Assembly (NCBI GenBank): GCA_029891385.1
Contig: CM057228.1
Coordinates: 25,944,809 to 26,008,808 of the forward strand
Source: Erythroxylum novogranatense
Taxonomy: Eukaryota; Streptophyta; Magnoliopsida; Malpighiales; Erythroxylaceae
Reading direction: 5' to 3'
DNA length: 64,000 bases
Each line of letters starts with the position of its first letter. Positions within the stretch are counted from its first letter, which is position 1. Shown here one piece after another: positions 1-12,141 of this stretch. The notes beneath the pieces were generated by a model. The model did not search any database. It was given only the letters and a program-made list of their open reading frames with translations, and was not told the DNA's origin. The translations under genes and the position numbers were made by a program.

Positions 1-229
1 CTAAAACTCATTTTAACCCTTCGAAATCATAATTTCAAACATTTACATCCTTTTTCAAACATTTTTATCAACAATAATTTATCAAAAATCAAATTTTGTT
101 TTCGTTAATTTTCAAAAATTCACATATAGCTTATAAATCAAAATATAAATATACTACCCACCTTATTTCCATGCTAGCATCTTGTCCAATGCTTCACTTT
201 GACTTTTGCTTCTCTCTCTCTTCCAATTT

Positions 230-1130
230 AACAAAACCTAAACCATAATCATCCAAATTCACATCATAAATAACATAATCTTCAAAATTAACTTAGGAAT
301 TCACCAATTTACCATAATTCCAAGCTATCTAACTCACCAATTTACAAAAACCCTAATTCACCAATTTGGCCTAAACCAACTTATCCAAATTCAATACCAT
401 AAATTACAATTTCTTCAAAATTGATTTCATAATTCACAAACTCATCATATTTCAAGCCATCTTACTTCAACAATTTCTAAAAATCCCAAAATCCCCCAAA
501 TTCTAAATTGAACCTAAACCAATTCAATCAAATTCGATATCACAAAAATCATAATTACTCAAATTGAGCTTAGGAAACATCAATTCCTTACATATTCAAG
601 CTATTTCAATCTCCAATTTTTAAAATCCCCAATTTTCAAAATTGGCCTAAACCAATTTACACAAATTCCATATCATAAATCACAATTTCTTCACAATTGA
701 TTTCATATTTCACCAATTCATACTAGTATAATTTTCAAAATTGGCCTAAACCAATTTACACAAATTCCATATCATAAATCACAATTTCTTCACAATTGAT
801 TTCATATTTCACCAATTCATACTAGTATTGATGATTCTACACCATTAATTCACAAAATTCCCAAATTTCAAATTAAGCCTAAACTCTCAATTTACAATTT
901 TTCAAATTAAACTTCACCTAAAGCATAAACATCAAAATTGACTTAGGATATCTTGAATTCATCATTAATCCAAGCTATCTAAAGCATCAATTTCAAAAAT
1001 CCCCAATTTTCAATTTTGGGCATAATCCCCAATTCAAAATTTTCCAAAATTAAACACAATCATAGCCTAATCTCTTCAATTAATCATAGATAAACTAAAT
1101 CCATAACCATTCCAAGCCATCTAACACCAT
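230..1130. repeat. Degenerate tandem array of about 100-150 bp units, with a recent 99-bp duplication
   Basis: Units sharing CCTAAACCAA, then CAAATTC, ATCATAAA and CTTCAAAATTGA, recur near 235, 360, 500, 630, 730, 860 and 1010. The copies starting at 632 and 731 are nearly identical (period 99 bp), so duplication continued after the older units had diverged. The array lies inside the LTR. Confidence 0.6.
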
Positions 1131-2154
1131 AAACTCATAAAAAAATTCAAAACTCAACTTTCTCTCACTTACCATTTTTCCACTATTTTCGTTATTTATG
1201 GAGTTCCAAGACAAGCTTCCTTCTTCTTCCATGTATTCACCTTGAATCCAAGCAAAAATCAAGCTCAAAGACCTAAAAATTCAAAATCTTACTTTCTCTT
1301 CCTTTTTTTTCTCCATACGAAAACTTCTTCTCTTCTCTTTCTTCTCGATTTCTTTTTCTCCCTTCTTCTTCTTTTCTCTTCATTTTCTTCTCATTTTTCA
1401 GACACCATCATGTCTTTGTTTGGCTTAAAACGACAGCTTACATGGTGTTTCATTTAATGAGTGGCTAATTACCCAATTGTCCCTCTATTTAAGCAATCTT
1501 CCACCATTGCCCCTGCATAGGATTTTGAAAAACTGACAACTTGCATCCTGTTTTCAAGCATCTAAGTGAAATAATTTGGACAAACTTTCTTCTTAAAAAT
1601 TGTTCCTCTATATCATACGAATCCAACGCAACTAACGACGCTCAATTCGGATCTAAAATGAAGAAGTTATAGTCAAAATACTATCGGACCTTCACAAAAT
1701 CTGAGACTGAACATTAACATAACTTCAGTCCAGAAATAAACTATCTTAGAGATGAAATTAAATTTCGATCCCTTCACATGATTTGTATCCCCATATCTTA
1801 TTTTTATTTTCCCTCAATAATCAACTCAATCGGTGTTGTATAGCTCCCGAAAATCACAAAATACTGAACCATGTTCAGAAAATTATCCAACTTTTAACCT
1901 ATAACCAAATCTCCTACTTTGGTTCAATCAATCTCTTTCCATTTAATCTCATAAAAATCATAATTCTTCAAGAAAATGAAATTAATCGTCTTAGGAATCC
2001 AACGCTTCGAGAATCAAATCAATCGGATGTCGGACGAAGGAATTATAAGCAAAAGAGTACAAAAGGGATCAGATTAAAAACAAAGTAATGACACTTCAAA
2101 ACTGAACTTTTCCAAAATCATATCTCTCGATCCCGAACTCAGAACTTGACAAAT

Positions 2155-2576
2155 TTGGTGTCAATAAAAAGATCAAATTTGGTGTCAATAAAAAGATCAA
2201 AGGAAGCTCTACAACTTCCCTGAAGTACTCAAAATCAAATTAGGTCTCGAAAGAGGTTAAAACCTCAATCAAAGATTCTGTCCAAAACAGCTTTTCCTAA
2301 ACGACTTCTAATTTTTAATCACTCATAACTCCTTGCCCCGATATCGAAAAATTGCAAACTTTATATCAATGGAAAGATAAAAATATCATCTAAAACTTTC
2401 ATGAAGACTACTTACTCCAATTCAAACTAAATTCATACGACGAGTGATCTCGAAATATAGAACACACAAATCTATACTTAATAGCATTTTCAAAACAAAG
2501 CATATCTTCAAAAATTCATATCTCTCAATCCCGACATCGAGAAATAGCAAACTTTATGTCCACAAAAAGCTCTCGA
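2155..2576 (-). repeat. 422-bp direct repeat, copy A (3' LTR)
   Basis: Near-identical to 3836-4257. Both copies contain the same small tandem duplication of TTTGGTGTCAATAAAAAGAT, so that duplication predates the separation of the two LTR copies. Differences are scattered single bases. Confidence 0.9.
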
Positions 2577-3098
2577 CAGAGGCTACAATTTTCATGTTGA
2601 TCATTTTCTCGAATTTTGCCTAAATCAAAAAGTCAACTTTTTCCTCAAAAAGTCAAACTCCAAGCGAACTTTGACTGATCATAACTCTCACTTCCGATAT
2701 CGAAAAATATCAAACTTTATGGCTACAGAAAGTTCTTGACATAAACTACAAGTTTCCAGAAGATCATTTTCTCAAATTCTCCCAAAATCAAAAAGTCAAC
2801 TCTCAAGTCAAACATTTTATCTCCAAAAGTCAAGCTTTCTAAATTCTTCAAATTTTCACACTTTTTCTTTTTAATTCTTGCTATTTAACTTCATTTCAAT
2901 CAACTCATCCACTTTCTTCTCATAATCCATATAAGTTCACTCAAATATCAAAGTCCTCAAAATTAAACAATTCTTTTCTCATAATTTTTTTTTAAATTCA
3001 TCAAATTTCCTTAAATTCATAATTTTCTCACCAATTTCTTTCTCACTTAAATTCATTTTAATATTTCTAATTTTCATCAAAAGTTCGGGGTCCAACAT

Positions 3099-3161
3099 TT
3101 CTCCCCCTCTTAAAAGAATTTCGTCCTCGAACTTCATACGTAGTAAATCATCAAGTAACAC
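3099..3161 (-). pseudogene. C-terminal tail of a chromovirus pol plus polypurine tract
   Basis: The minus strand reads KFEDEILLRGGE, the typical last residues of Tekay-type Gypsy polyproteins. The DNA there turns into a polypurine tract (AAGAGGGGGAGAAA, 3098-3111) that directly abuts the LTR start TGTTGG. Almost all of the polyprotein is missing: only about 600 bp separates this tail from the primer binding site at 3710. Orientation is secure; family assignment rests on this short tail. Confidence 0.7.
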
Positions 3162-3709
3162 ATTCTTTTAGATGATTTCTTTCCAAAAGATCATAGTCAC
3201 TTTTCTTATCTAATTTCCTCATCATACACATTCTTAACTTACTTCTTATATCAAGTACACCACATTCACTATTATATCACTTCACTATATCCACAATTCA
3301 ATATGCCTTACATATATAGATATAAACTCAAGTTGTCTCATCTTTCAAGTATCCCTTAATTGCATCTTACATATGCATATTCGAAAATAATTCATCCAAA
3401 TTTAATTTGTCAAATATTTCATGACATACCTTCATATCAGTTAATCCTATCTTTCAAGTATTTCTTAATTCGACTCGCACATGTATAACTAAAATCAATT
3501 CTTCCCATTTCATCATGAAATTCTCCTCTCAATTGCCCTTAGCGCTTTCTTCTAATCAATCATCACTCATCACCTTAATCAAACAATCCACTAGGTTCTT
3601 CACATCATGCATGAAATACCATTTCCATCTTTATCACTCTCTCACTAATGCAATCCTATTCATTAAAACTCTGAACAAACACTTCCACCCAAGTATGATC
3701 ATAATACTA
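3162..3709 (-). other. Residual interior of the deleted Gypsy element
   Basis: This AT-rich stretch lies between the pol tail and the primer binding site. I see no conserved reverse transcriptase, integrase or gag motif in it. It is best read as untranslated leader left after a large internal deletion. Confidence 0.5.
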
Positions 3710-3722
3710 GGCTCTGATACCA
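3710..3722 (-). other. Primer binding site (initiator tRNA-Met)
   Basis: The plus strand reads GGCTCTGATACCA, the 3' end of initiator tRNA-Met. The minus strand is therefore the primer site TGGTATCAGAGCC. It lies 4 bp from the LTR start TGTTAGGACC at 3727, which marks the neighbour as the 5' LTR of a minus-strand element. Confidence 0.9.
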
Positions 3723-3726
3723 TCTA

Positions 3727-4257
3727 TGTTAGGACCCGATCCAGAAATCGGATCCCAACCGGAAAACGAAAACGGATCAAACCAAAGCAAACAAATCCGA
3801 CATCCGGAAACAACGAACAGAGAAACATGATCGCGTTGGTGTCAATAAAAAGATCAAATTTGGTGTCAATAAAAAGATCAAAGGAAGCTCTACAACTTCC
3901 CTGAAGTACTCAAAATCAAATTAGGTCTCGAAAGAGGTTAAAACCTCAATCAAAGATTCTGTCCAAAACAGCTTTTCCTAAACGACTTCTAATTTTTAAT
4001 CGCTCATAACTCCTTGCCCCGATATCGAAAAACTGCAAACTTTATATCAATGGAAAGATAAAAACATCATCTAAAACTTTCATGAGGACTACTTACTCCA
4101 ATTCAAACTAAATTTATACGACGAGTGGCCTCGAAACATAGAACACACAAATCTATACTTAATAGCATTTTCAAAACAAAGCATATCTTCAGAAATTCAT
4201 ATCTCTCAATCCCGACATCGAGAAATAACAAACTTTATGTCCACAAAAAGCTCTCGA
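3727..4257 (-). mobile_element. 5' LTR fragment of the same minus-strand Gypsy element (repeat copy B at 3836-4257)
   Basis: It begins TGTTAGGACCC next to the primer site and carries the 422-bp repeat shared with 2155-2576. The repeat starts 109 bp from this LTR edge, whereas in the other LTR the sequence left of the repeat differs, so this copy has an internal deletion. It stops abruptly after CTCTCGA at 4257 and joins an LTR of opposite orientation. Confidence 0.75.
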
Positions 4258-4979
4258 ATTAATTATGATTCTGGTTCTGAATTTGATTGAAAATTGATAT
4301 GAAATAATTTGAAATATGATTTGAGGAATTAGGGTATGAACCATTGGAAATCGGGAGAAATTAGAATTTGAAATTGGATAGAGGTTGTTCGAATTGGACT
4401 TGTGGCAATAAATTGCCAAACAAGCCTTATCAAGTCTTAGTATTTAAACCTATGCCTTTGAAATCTATGATCCACAATATTTGCTTGTTTTGAGAGAAAA
4501 GCTTGAAGATTTCTTCTTCCTCCATCGTGATTTCCTCTCTCGAGTGTTCTCTTCTTGCTAGTTCTTCCTCCTTCATCCTTGAATCTATCATTTAGTGTGG
4601 CATTAGAGAGGATGAAGATGAGTTTTGGTTTGGGAGTTGCCGTGGGTGTCGTATAGCTTGAGATTTGGATTTTCTTGGTGATTTGGAAAAGTTTAAAGCT
4701 TAATCAAGTAAGTTGTAACTTATTTATGTGTTTAATCTTTTGATTGAAATAGGAAATTAAGTGATTAATTGTGTAAGAGTTAGAAAGTTTCGGATGATAT
4801 AGGTTTTAGGATAAAAATGTGATTTTTGATTTGGGTATTTGTTGAATAATGGTTATTTGGTGGGTTTAAGGTTAGGGATGAGTAATGTTAAGTGTAGAAT
4901 AATGTTTTGAAGTGTTTAAAAGGGTTTAGGATGGATTTGTATCAGAAAATCTGGGAAATTCTGGGTTTTCTGGGCGAAT

Positions 4980-5200
4980 CTGCGATCGTGACGTCATGGC
5001 AAGACGAAGAACACGCCATGAAGCGAGGAGAGCATAAGACGCCATGACGAAGCTGGATGGCGTGCATGGGCAGTGTGGACGGCCCGCGTCGCGACGTACG
5101 TGATGCGTGCACCGCGTCGAAGCAGCGTGTTTCACCGCGGCGAAACGAGGCACGCCTCGACGAAGAGAGGGAGCTCGCCGCGGCGAGGGAGCAGACGCCG
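4980..5200. repeat. CpG dyad cluster
   Basis: A GC-rich island with repeated CG-containing dyads: CTCGCCGCGGCGAG is a perfect 14-bp palindrome at 5174-5187, with GTCGCGACGT, CACCGCGGCG and GACGTCATGG nearby. The same kind of cluster occurs at 21284-21535, 37085-37310 and 63910-64000. Confidence 0.8.
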
Positions 5201-5544
5201 CAGCGAGGAATGCTTAATTGGGAAAATTGGATTTCTAGGTTTTTGAAATTTTAGATTTCTAATAAATGGGGATTAGGAATTTGATGATGTAATTAGATAT
5301 GAATGGATTTCAATTTAGAGATTTTGAATTCGGGTTTTAGAATATGAGATCGGGAAATTCGGATCTGTGTCGGAAATATCATAACGTGTATCGTACGTAC
5401 ATTATTTGATATATTTGCATATTTAATTATGGAAATTGGTCAATTTAGTAATATTCGAATGTTCTAATTTTGATAGAGGCTCAAGTGGAGCGTCGTTCCT
5501 CTGACGCAGCTGAGACTTCCTGGCAGTAGCTCGAAAGTTTAGAG

Positions 5545-6124
5545 GTGAGTAACCTAGTTGGTTTCTCAATCTATGATGTGTTATATGCTTTGTGTGTAAC
5601 TATCTGTGATTCTGAGTAAACGATTCGTATGAAATATGTTTTTGAGAATTGTGAACGCATGCTAGGCATGAATAGAAATTAGTAACTGACCGTTGTGACT
5701 GGAGCACAATTCTGATCTGATTGGAGCTATAAGCTCAATTACTGTGAGAAGGGATTAGTGTATACCCGAGGCTCTCCTATCCCTAGTGCGTGGGCGTAGT
5801 GCATACCGGAGGGCTCTCCTACCCCGAAAGCGATTTACGTGTAATGTGTATTGTGCCCAGCAATGGGATAATTCTGACGCCCAGTCACAACATTAAAATG
5901 AACTGGAAATCATTATGCATTCAGTTTGTGATTGTGCTGTGAATTTGATATGGGATTAATTGCAAATGTGTGATTATGATTTTATGAACTTCTGAATTAT
6001 GATTTTAAATATGATATGTGTTACTTTGTACGCAATTTCGCGTAATGCATGAATTGAGTGAACCATCGATGATGGTTACTCATTGAGTTTTCGCAAACTC
6101 ACCCAAATTGCGACTATTTTTCAG
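5545..6124 (+). other. Predicted leader intron in the LTR
   Basis: Donor AGAG/GTGAGT at 5545 and acceptor ATTTTTCAG ending at 6124 (580 bp). The hairpin GAGTTT-TCGC-AAACTC (6085-6100) ends 24 nt before the AG. The same arrangement recurs in five other LTRs. Splicing is inferred and not shown. Confidence 0.5.
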
Positions 6125-6517
6125 GACAGCGAGAGTGTGACTCCTAGCTCCGGATAGTGAGACTTTTCCTGCTGTGTGTGTGCCGGCGAGAGTAGCATGG
6201 CCCACAGGTCGGTCAGCTGGGGATCCTTTGGGATATTTTGGGGATGACCTAGTTAGGAGTTATTACTGTTTATTTTGGCTTGTTCAGTTGTAATTATGAC
6301 CGGACGTTGTAATTAGGGTTTTATGAAAGGAATGAAAAGGGATCTTTTGGTCGCAAAATTTAGTGAATGTGATCTTACTGCTTTATTACTATTGATGCCA
6401 TGAGGTTATATTAGAAGTGATCGTATCATATCGTAGTGCACCCTCATCGTAGGGTATGTATCGGTATGACCTACGGGCATCCCGGTGTATACTCTACGGT
6501 AAGGGGGCGCTACAACA

Positions 6518-6757
6518 GAGCTGGTTCTGCATTGCTTACTTGCGACTGGTTAACCGCTATTTATAGAACTGGTTATGTATTGCTTACCTATAACAGATTA
6601 ACCACTATAAACTGGTAATTACTGAGTTGGTTCTACATTGCTTACCCATAACAAGTCACGAACCTGGTTTTAAATTGCTCACCCATGACTGGTTAACCAC
6701 TATTTACAGATCTACTACATCGCTTACCCATAAAAGGCTAACCTTCATAAATATTTC
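6518..6757. repeat. Degenerate minisatellite of about 48-bp units
   Basis: About five imperfect units share CTGGTTNTNNATTGCTTACC and ACTGGTTAACC, starting near 6520, 6568, 6612, 6662 and 6708. The array begins directly after the LTR end at 6514. It does not resemble an LTR leader or a coding sequence. Confidence 0.75.
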
Positions 6758-8000
6758 GGTATAATAACATGTATATAGCTTAGCGATGTACCATAGGAAA
6801 AAGTAACTCTTACATTTACGGCTCATCTTATCTTCTAAATCAAATATGGGAGCATTCATAATTGAATTATTTCAATGTAACTCTGTTGAGCAAGTTTTAA
6901 TCTTATAAAACCCTCAATATTTTGCAAGAGCACAGGTCGTAGCATAGTAGATGACGTGTCGAACCGACGAGAAATTGATGGACTAATCGAATCCTAATTT
7001 ATCTAATGCCTAAAAGTGTAATTAAATGAAAAGAAAAACTAAATAGAAAATAAACAATCGAATATGGACTGATTGAAATGAGAATTCTAAATTACGCAAG
7101 AAATCAAATTTGAGCACCACCAATTGACAATTGAGATTCAAATAAGGGACATCAACAAATTATGAGAAAGGAGATTTATACTCGCATCAATGCTAACTTA
7201 GTCACTTTTGTGTTAATGCAATGTCAGTCCTAGACTTTCGAAAGGTAGATTAATCTCTCTCGAGTTGTAGTCACTAAACCTTAAAACATAAACCCTAATT
7301 AAGTTGAGTTACAGAACATGTAATCTCTTGATTAACAAAATAACCCACAACCTAATTAGTTTTTAAGCATTCTAGTAAACAACTGAGTCCTCACACAAGA
7401 TATCTCTCTGTATAATTACTGATTTGATTATTTGAGTGGTCTATTAGATCGTTTAACTCTTATTAAATAACCTAATCATTTTGCATTCAGTTTACTCTAG
7501 ATTTATTACCAAAACATGCAATTACAACAAATAATCGTAGCACCCAACATCATTAACAAAAAAAAAAACAACTAGATTAACATTAAATCAAGTATAAATC
7601 CCTAAAAGAAGTTAGAACATCCTTAGACCAAGTTTCATCATCACCAATTCTATCTCATATATCAAATGAACGAAATAAAACATGAAAAAAGGAAAGATAA
7701 CTTGGAGGATGGGAGGTTGAAGCAACAATTAAAGCTTCACCTTCTCTCTTGTCTTATGTAGTCCTTCAGTAGTTAGGGTAAAAATTAGGTTTTACCTGGG
7801 CCCAAAAGTCCAAAATAACCCTCGAAAAATTAAATTTGGGAGGTCGGTCCACATTTGTCCTAGTGCAGGCCACAATCGTGGCCTACTAAAAAAGTCTCTG
7901 TCACGATCATGGCCTTGGGTCCTCAGCTGGGCTTCCTCCAAATCTTCTCCATTCTTCGATATCTGATCTTAAACACTAACAAGCACATCAAGGCATCTCA
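6758..8000 (-). other. AT-rich LTR-like stretch, family unknown
   Basis: No reading frame with recognisable domains. Read on the minus strand it looks like retrotransposon LTR or leader sequence: a purine-rich transcribed-looking part near 7690-7760 and a palindrome GGCCACAATCGTGGCC at 7868-7883 with a decayed second copy at 7901-7913. Edges and duplications could not be found. Confidence 0.3.
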
Positions 8001-10365
8001 AACACACAAAATTAAAGCTCAATAGCATGCTCTAACCCACATAACACTTAAAACATAAATATTTAACCAACTAACATAATTCTAAAGCTAACTAAAAACA
8101 TAATAAAAAGTCTATTAAAACATCATGCAACATATAACTATTATACTCCTATTCATATAAAATTTAACTTTCAAATTAAAACTCGTATGTTGCCAAAGTA
8201 TACACTTATGCTAGCAATATTCACTTGTAAAATATCATTTGCATAAAACTCAACATAAATATTCATTTCATGATCAAATGAAAACCATTTGCATAAGCTC
8301 AATTTAAAGTACACTCACAACTTGCTAGTCACCATAAATAGAAACCATTTGCATAAAATCAATTTAAAGAACACTCACATGTTATCATTTCTTTTGCAAA
8401 GAATTTAGTCATACAAAACAATTAAAATACACTCATAACTTGATGGTTTCCTTTTCAACACTTTGAAACCCTTCAGTTGGCTTCATTTTTTGATCCGAAA
8501 ACCTAATACCAGTACGTTCAACTCCTTAATACATTTTCCAATTAAGTATACCATAAACCATGTCAACTTCATTACTTTCCACATATACTCCATATACTAA
8601 TTTTTCTCCAAATAATAACATTAACACTTTATTTAATAATTCCAATACCCTAAATACACTTAATGACCATCCTTAATCACATTCATATGGTTATTACTTC
8701 ATAACCATATTTTTATACTAAAAATGCCCTTAAGGATAAACTTAACATATTATAAATTAAACTTTTCCAATTCAATTCCATTTGATTTCTAACACTTAAA
8801 GACCAATCTAAATTCACTTTCATGACATTTCAACACACTTATTTAAGCCATAAAAATTCATTAACAAAATTTTACAAAATCATGCACCCTAAACCAAATT
8901 TCAATAAAAAAACAATTCCAAATCAGTTCTTTTCCATTTCTTTTACTTCATTAGCATCAAAATCATACTATAAACATCATAAAACATCAAAATTGGAGTT
9001 TGGATCATATCACATTAACAACCCTAGTCGTGGCTAAAGACTCATCCAATACTAGCTTCCTAATGTCATTTATTAATCTTAAATCATCAAATGACAAAAT
9101 AAAACACTATAGGGAATAGATCTCACCTTTTCCCAAGCTTGATCAAGGTTTCATACACTAGATTCACGTGGTTTTCTTCTCCCAATTGCTGCTAATGCCA
9201 TAAAACCTTGATATCTCATAAAAAAGGGTGCAATTTACACCATCAAAACCAAATCTAACATATGACCCATCAAGTTGAAATTTTCAACAAGATTAGTAAG
9301 CTTACCAACCCATTTTCTTTTTCTTCTTCACTTGAATGGCTATGGAACTTTATTGGATGCTTGATTGGAGGTAAAAGAGCATGAAAAATGGTTTGGATCA
9401 CTTTTCCATAGCCATACCTGAACCTCTCTGCTCCTTTCTCTTTTCTTTTTTTCTCTCTCTTCCTTTCTCTCATCCATGGCCAAAGTTTCAACTCTTGCTT
9501 CTCTCTTATTTTCTTTTAGTTTTTGGGCTCTTTAATGTCATTTTTATGACACTCTCCCAAAATGAAGCAAAATGTCTTAAGTTTTGTCTTTTATATACTC
9601 ATTTAATGGATTACACATGTCACCTTCCTATTTGTCATCATTAATGACTCATCAATCTATTAATATCATGTAAAAAGACCAAATTGCCCTTAATGAGTAC
9701 AAAAAGACCAAATTGCCCTTTAATGCATGTAATTCATCAACTAACCGAATTAAACTCTGAAAATATTCTGCAACCATCTTACTACCAAATTGACCATGAA
9801 ATACTCGAATTAGGGCCAATACTTATTGATTGGATGCTTTAAAATAGTTTTGAATGGGTTTAAAATCCTCGATACCTATTATTTTTCCAAAAAGGGCATT
9901 TTAATCCTAAACTTTTGGAACTCCCAAAACTAATTCGATTGGGCTTATTTTTTATCCATTTCAGTATCATAGAATCTAATACCTATTGTAGATATTTTTC
10001 AAAATTTTAAGGTTGGGTCCCCAAAATCACTATTCAAGTGAAAATAATATTTACCAGTATTTACTATTTATATAGAAATACTATTCACCAAAATCATCCA
10101 CATTTCATTTAAAAGTGTCACCTAAATCCTTAAACCCCATTTTAGGGATTTTAAAGTTTGTTCAGACTCATTCCATAGCTTTTTCAAGTTTTCAAAATTT
10201 TCTTCAAGAAATTTATAGTCGAGTCCAAAACCATCTCTAGTCCGTTATAACCTCAATAATACATTTAAATGCTTAAATTGCTGTAGTACACCATAAATAG
10301 AGCATATTCTATAAAATGCATGTACAACACATTACACAATACGATAATCAAACTAGGATATTACA
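8001..10365 (-). mobile_element. LTR-like sequence, minus strand, start TGTAATATCC at 10365
   Basis: On the minus strand it starts TGTAATATCCTAG, like other plant LTRs. It contains a good TATA (TATATAAAAG at 9588-9597), a purine-rich presumed first exon (9370-9540), and donor-like GGTAAGC (about 9306) and AAGGTGAGA (about 9127). Short direct repeats near 8281 and 8343 and near 9673 and 9703 are local duplications. The left boundary and target duplication were not located, so it may be a solo or broken LTR. Confidence 0.4.
9588..9597 (-). promoter_or_regulatory. TATA box candidate
   Basis: The minus strand reads TATATAAAAG, followed downstream by a purine-rich stretch and donor-like sites, as expected of an LTR promoter. 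Confidence 0.45.
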
Positions 10366-10659
10366 ACTATATACCATTTTCTCTTTAAGAAACCAATAAA
10401 ATAAACTAATCAATGTGTTTTAGGTATCTAAATAAGCTTGGTTCTTTGATTATTAGGCTCCTTGTTCTTTTTAATCTACACTTTCAATGGTTTGTTTGTC
10501 ATTCTTTGTTTGAGAAAAGAAAATCTATCAACGTGTCAAAATTTACTATAAAACTTGGATAACTTGTTAAATAAGTGATGGTGATGCATAAATCCATTAC
10601 TTTATGTGAGAAAACTTCCTCTGGACATTAAAGGTATTGAATGGTTTCCTAGGATAGTG
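10366..10659. other. Unassigned AT-rich sequence
   Basis: I see no frame, repeat or LTR signal here. It is probably the old sequence flanking the nest, or the undefined end of the neighbouring LTR. Confidence 0.3.
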
Positions 10660-11178
10660 ATGCATGCACGGAAGGAGATTAATCCTGATATAATTTGGTA
10701 ACCTTTAAACAAACTAGATACGTAAGGTTTTCGATACCTTTTTAGACCTCAAGGATCGCAATTGTCCAAGCAACCCAGACCAAGTAGTAAACCAAGAAAA
10801 TTGAACTAAAATAATATGCCACAATTGAGATTAATTGATAAGTAGAGTTAGGGATTGTAGAACAACAAGAACATGAAGAAATTTCTCACAAAGCTCTCAA
10901 ATTATAAAAGTGTAACCTTAAAACTAATGTCAAGGCAACTATTTATAGTTGGAAAAATAACTTGAAAGTGGGCTAACATCCTGGGCCTAAATAGGTAAAA
11001 TAATAATGTCTGAATTGTCTTAAAAACAGTAGAAAAACAACCTAAAGCATCGCCTAGCGCACTTGGCATCTAGCTTGTTAGGCACTGGAGTACGCGCCTA
11101 GCATGCGCACCTATCAAGGGCTGTTTGGGCCCATAACTTAGCTCAAACTGACAAACTGAAGCTACAAGTGAGAATCTT
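10660..11178 (-). mobile_element. Distal part of the 3' LTR of the minus-strand CRM-like element
   Basis: Removing the element inserted at 11179-45201 (TSD ATCTT, 11174-11178 and 45202-45206) joins this stretch to 45207-45382, the start of the same LTR. On the minus strand it has a TATA (10939-10948), a CpG-rich dyad stretch about 100 bp upstream of it (11046-11110), and a downstream part ordered like the LTR at 11179. The far edge near 10660 is uncertain. Confidence 0.6.
10939..10948 (-). promoter_or_regulatory. TATA box of the CRM-like minus-strand LTR
   Basis: The minus strand reads CTATAAATAG, in the position equivalent to TATAAAT in the related LTRs at 11614 and 44855. Confidence 0.6.
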
Positions 11179-11959
11179 TGATGTGAGCAGGAGCAAGAAT
11201 CACCATGGAGATGGCATGCGTGACAGGGTCAAGCTTGTCATTCCTGTTGGACCCATGTCCAAAACTAGGACCAAGAGACTCAAGGAGGCTTTCTATGTGC
11301 ACGTGGACCAATTTGTGGAGAGGATGAAGTGCACCAAGCCTATTGGAGGAGAGCTATCTGAATCACATCCCAAATTGATTCATTTCTCTCAAATCGGTGG
11401 ATTGGACTCACTTGGGACTTGAAGACCATTGTACTGGGCTACGTATCATCACTTAAGCACAAGAGGAGAGATGCACCTATGATCAGACTTGGAAGCGTGT
11501 TGGACCAAGCCTAAGCGTGTTTTTATTATTCTATTTTGGAATTGTTTTAAGTTATAATTATATTTTGGGCTCCCATGTATTTTAATATCAAGTCTTTTAG
11601 CATTAATCCTAGGTATAAATACTTATGTTTTAGGGTTTTTAGAACATAACTTTGATCATATTTGTTTTTTGTGAGCCATCGACCATATTGAGAGGAGAAA
11701 ACCTCTTGTTCTTTTCAACTTAGGTATTAAACTCACTTATCAATTGAATCAGATTGTAGTATGATTTTGATCATACTAACTTTCTTGGTTTGTTCTTTAC
11801 TCGTTATCTAGGTTGCTCAAGACAAGTTCTTTGTGAGGTCTAGCAGGTAAATTTGAAACCCTGCATATTAGATATAGTTTTTGTTAATTCAAATCTATCC
11901 TCTTCTTCCTTCTTTGAATCTGAATTTTTTTACATCTTTTAATTCCATAGAGCACATTA
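11179..11959 (+). repeat. 5' LTR of the plus-strand CRM-like element
   Basis: Starts TGATGTGAGC. The end GCACATTA is a near-inverted repeat of the start; CACATCA would be perfect. It matches 44420-45201 along its length. TATAAAT at 11614-11620 is the likely promoter core. The conserved 3' part contains GAGGTCTAGCAGGTAAATTT. Confidence 0.9.
11614..11620 (+). promoter_or_regulatory. TATA box in 5' LTR
   Basis: AGGTATAAATACTTATG lies mid-LTR and is conserved in the 3' LTR copy (TATAAAT at 44855-44861). Confidence 0.6.
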
Positions 11960-11961
11960 TT

Positions 11962-11974
11962 TGGTATCAAAGCC
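11962..11974 (+). other. Primer binding site (initiator tRNA-Met, one mismatch)
   Basis: TGGTATCAAAGCC differs at one base from the initiator tRNA-Met complement TGGTATCAGAGCC. It lies two bases after the 5' LTR. 11975-12141 is untranslated leader, interrupted by the Athila-like insertion. Confidence 0.85.
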
Positions 11975-12141
11975 TTGGTTTGGATGAGAATTCTTATTCA
12001 ACTCCATCAAAATTTAAGAAACAGTCGCCTATCACCATCCAATTATCGTCAATTCATCAATTTAAGTGTGATTTAACCTTTGATATAGGGTTTCAATCTT
12101 TCTTCTTATTTTTATTTTAGTTAGGGTTTCAATTAGTTGTT

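Larger units (their letters stand above)
1..3097 (-). mobile_element. Truncated 3' LTR of a minus-strand Ty3/Gypsy (Tekay-like) element
   Basis: The right edge ends in CCAACA and abuts a polypurine tract and a chromovirus pol tail at 3098-3161, so this is the 3' LTR of a minus-strand element. Its other end lies beyond the window. Read on the minus strand it holds degenerate modules ending in a GTTATG-like core (about 2095-2830), a possible TATA near 1475, a splice-donor-like GTAAGTGAG at about 1168 and a second donor-like AAGGTGGGTAG near 153. A 422-bp part recurs at 3836-4257 in the partner LTR. No coding sequence is seen. Confidence 0.6.
4258..6514 (+). mobile_element. Truncated plus-strand LTR (family related to 20324-23232 and 37777-42095)
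   Basis: It shares with those LTRs, in order, a donor-like GTGAGTAACCTAGTTGG, the hairpin AACCATCGATGATGGTT, an acceptor hairpin followed by CTCACCC, and a GCTACA terminus. The first few hundred bases (expected TGTAACATCCC start) are missing. No primer site follows 6514, so it is a 3' or solo LTR. The GC-rich stretch 4980-5200 stands out from the AT-rich surroundings. Confidence 0.75.

Noticed and set aside
1242..2088. Short open frames in the left-hand LTR (1242-1457, 1783-2088)
   Set aside because: They are low-complexity Phe/Leu/Ser-rich or composition-driven, lie inside an LTR and have no recognisable domain.
5057..5254. Open frame with an Arg/Ala-rich product
   Set aside because: It is produced by the CpG dyad cluster. 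GC-rich islands lack stop codons by composition.
7868..7913. Binding site of a specific known regulator at GGCCACAATCGTGGCC
   Set aside because: The palindrome is clear, but nothing in the sequence identifies a binding protein.
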